DNA from: Peristeroidobacter soli
GTDB taxonomy: Bacteria > Pseudomonadota > Gammaproteobacteria > Steroidobacterales > Steroidobacteraceae
NCBI RefSeq assembly: GCF_004138485.1
Contig: NZ_ML142848.1
Span: 2,020,640 to 2,084,639, forward strand
Direction: 5' to 3'
Length of the DNA stretch: 64,000 nt
In this document: piece after piece, positions 63,446 through 64,000 of the stretch
How the letters are laid out: each line of letters begins with the position of its first letter
Numbering within the stretch: the first letter of the stretch is position 1
Notes under the pieces: model-generated
Told to the model about the DNA's origin: nothing
What the model saw: the letters and a program-made list of their open reading frames with translations, nothing else
Databases searched by the model: none
Made by a program: the position numbers and the translations under genes

Positions 63446-64000
63446 ATGAAACTGCTCAAGCTCATCGCCAATCTCGGCTACGGCAGTCGCAAGGAAGTGC
63501 TTGCGATCTTTCGCGACGGACGCATCACAGACATCGACGGCGAAGTGCTGTACTCCGACGACAAGGTCGATCACTCGCGCGTCCTCATCGATGGTCAGCC
63601 GCTCGATCCCGCGCCCGGGTTGCTGCTCATGATGAACAAGCCGGTCGGCATCACCTGCTCGACCAGCGATCCCGGCCAGATCGTTTATGACTTGTTGCCC
63701 GAACGGTTTCGTCATCGCGATCCGATCGTGGCGACGATCGGCCGGCTCGATCGCGACACCACCGGTTTGCTGTTGATGACGGACGATGGCAAATTGCTCC
63801 ATAAGATCGTGTCGCCGAAATCCAAGCTGCCGAAAATTTACGAAGCGACGCTCGCGCGCGATCTGCGAGGCGACGAAGTGAAAATATTCGCGAGTGGCAA
63901 GATGATGCTCGAGTCCGAGCGCGAGCCGCTCGCACCGGCGAAGCTCGAAGTGCTCGGGCCGAGACAGGCGCGGCTCACGCTGACTGAAGGCCGTTATCAT
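63446..64000 (+). CDS. rsuA: 16S rRNA pseudouridine516 synthase, truncated by window end
   Basis: 185 residues visible, with no stop before the window edge. An S4-like N-terminal domain (MKLLKLIANLGYGSRKEVLAI) is followed by the pseudouridine-synthase catalytic block GRLDRDTTGLLLMTDDG, placing the catalytic Asp at residue 102 as in E. coli RsuA. MMNKPVGITCS is also typical. It would isomerise U516 of 16S rRNA, fitting its place after rsmC. A GGAGG ribosome site precedes the ATG by about seven bases. Confidence 0.9.
   Translation, partial: MKLLKLIANLGYGSRKEVLAIFRDGRITDIDGEVLYSDDKVDHSRVLIDGQPLDPAPGLLLMMNKPVGITCSTSDPGQIVYDLLPERFRHRDPIVATIGRLDRDTTGLLLMTDDGKLLHKIVSPKSKLPKIYEATLARDLRGDEVKIFASGKMMLESEREPLAPAKLEVLGPRQARLTLTEGRYH

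Noticed and set aside
63405-63446. A 14-codon leader peptide ending on the rsuA start
   Set aside because: The ATG comes from the rsmC stop overlap and the frame is too short and unsupported; chance is more likely.
63347-64000. A 217-codon minus-strand open frame at the right edge
   Set aside because: The plus strand reads a complete RsuA N-terminus with its catalytic Asp, so the minus frame is a shadow.

Overview
The window is about 64 kb of GC-rich chromosome, densely packed with ordinary bacterial genes. It most resembles a gammaproteobacterium of the Steroidobacter/Nevskia/Xanthomonadales kind. Reasons: a TIGR04211-type SH3 protein, several large TonB-dependent receptors, a tryptophan-halogenase-family flavoenzyme beside a receptor, a CstA-YbdD pair, RsmC, RsuA and bactofilin. 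This placement rests on gene content alone and is tentative. No insertion sequence, CRISPR array, tRNA or rRNA was recognised.

Left part (1-16.9 kb). It opens with the end of a DenD-like dehydrogenase and an SDR, then a META-domain lipoprotein and a cupin. Next come an amidohydrolase coupled to an amino-acid permease, and a GMC oxidoreductase with its small partner. A membrane protein and a tryptophan-halogenase-like enzyme lie on the minus strand. The halogenase faces a TonB receptor across a 355-bp regulatory gap that holds a perfect palindrome. A solitary ATP-dependent DNA ligase, a DUF418 membrane protein and a rhomboid protease follow.

Middle part (17-37 kb). Two tandem TonB receptors precede a DUF885 metallopeptidase-like lipoprotein, which looks like an uptake-and-digestion locus. 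Housekeeping genes follow: a GNAT acetyltransferase, a Shelph phosphatase, an SH3/coiled-coil membrane protein, a redoxin, apt and ppa. Then come a WYL regulator with a palindromic operator next to DoxX, an MFS transporter, and a three-gene FtsX-type ABC exporter. An alpha/beta-hydrolase-LuxR fusion regulator is followed by an AurF-like diiron enzyme, with a palindrome between them.

Right part (37.9-64 kb). A near-consensus Pho box precedes a 964-residue secreted protein in which a phytase/esterase-like domain is nested inside a choice-of-anchor-I propeller. Then come DUF1993, a histidine phosphatase, a zinc-ribbon/bactofilin pair and a two-subunit molybdenum hydroxylase. A 2066-residue secreted SpvB/VCBS/RHS protein has a variable C-terminus and a tightly coupled 77-residue downstream gene (candidate toxin and immunity protein). 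The remaining genes are dsdA, cstA-ybdD, a Tat-exported phosphatase, a double-VOC protein with a histone-H1-like tail, an FAH-family hydrolase, a ketopantoate reductase, an aspartate aminotransferase, rsmC and a truncated rsuA at the edge.

The strongest leads are the Pho-box/nested-phytase gene, the RHS C-terminus with its small partner gene, and the hydrolase-LuxR/diiron-oxygenase pair.
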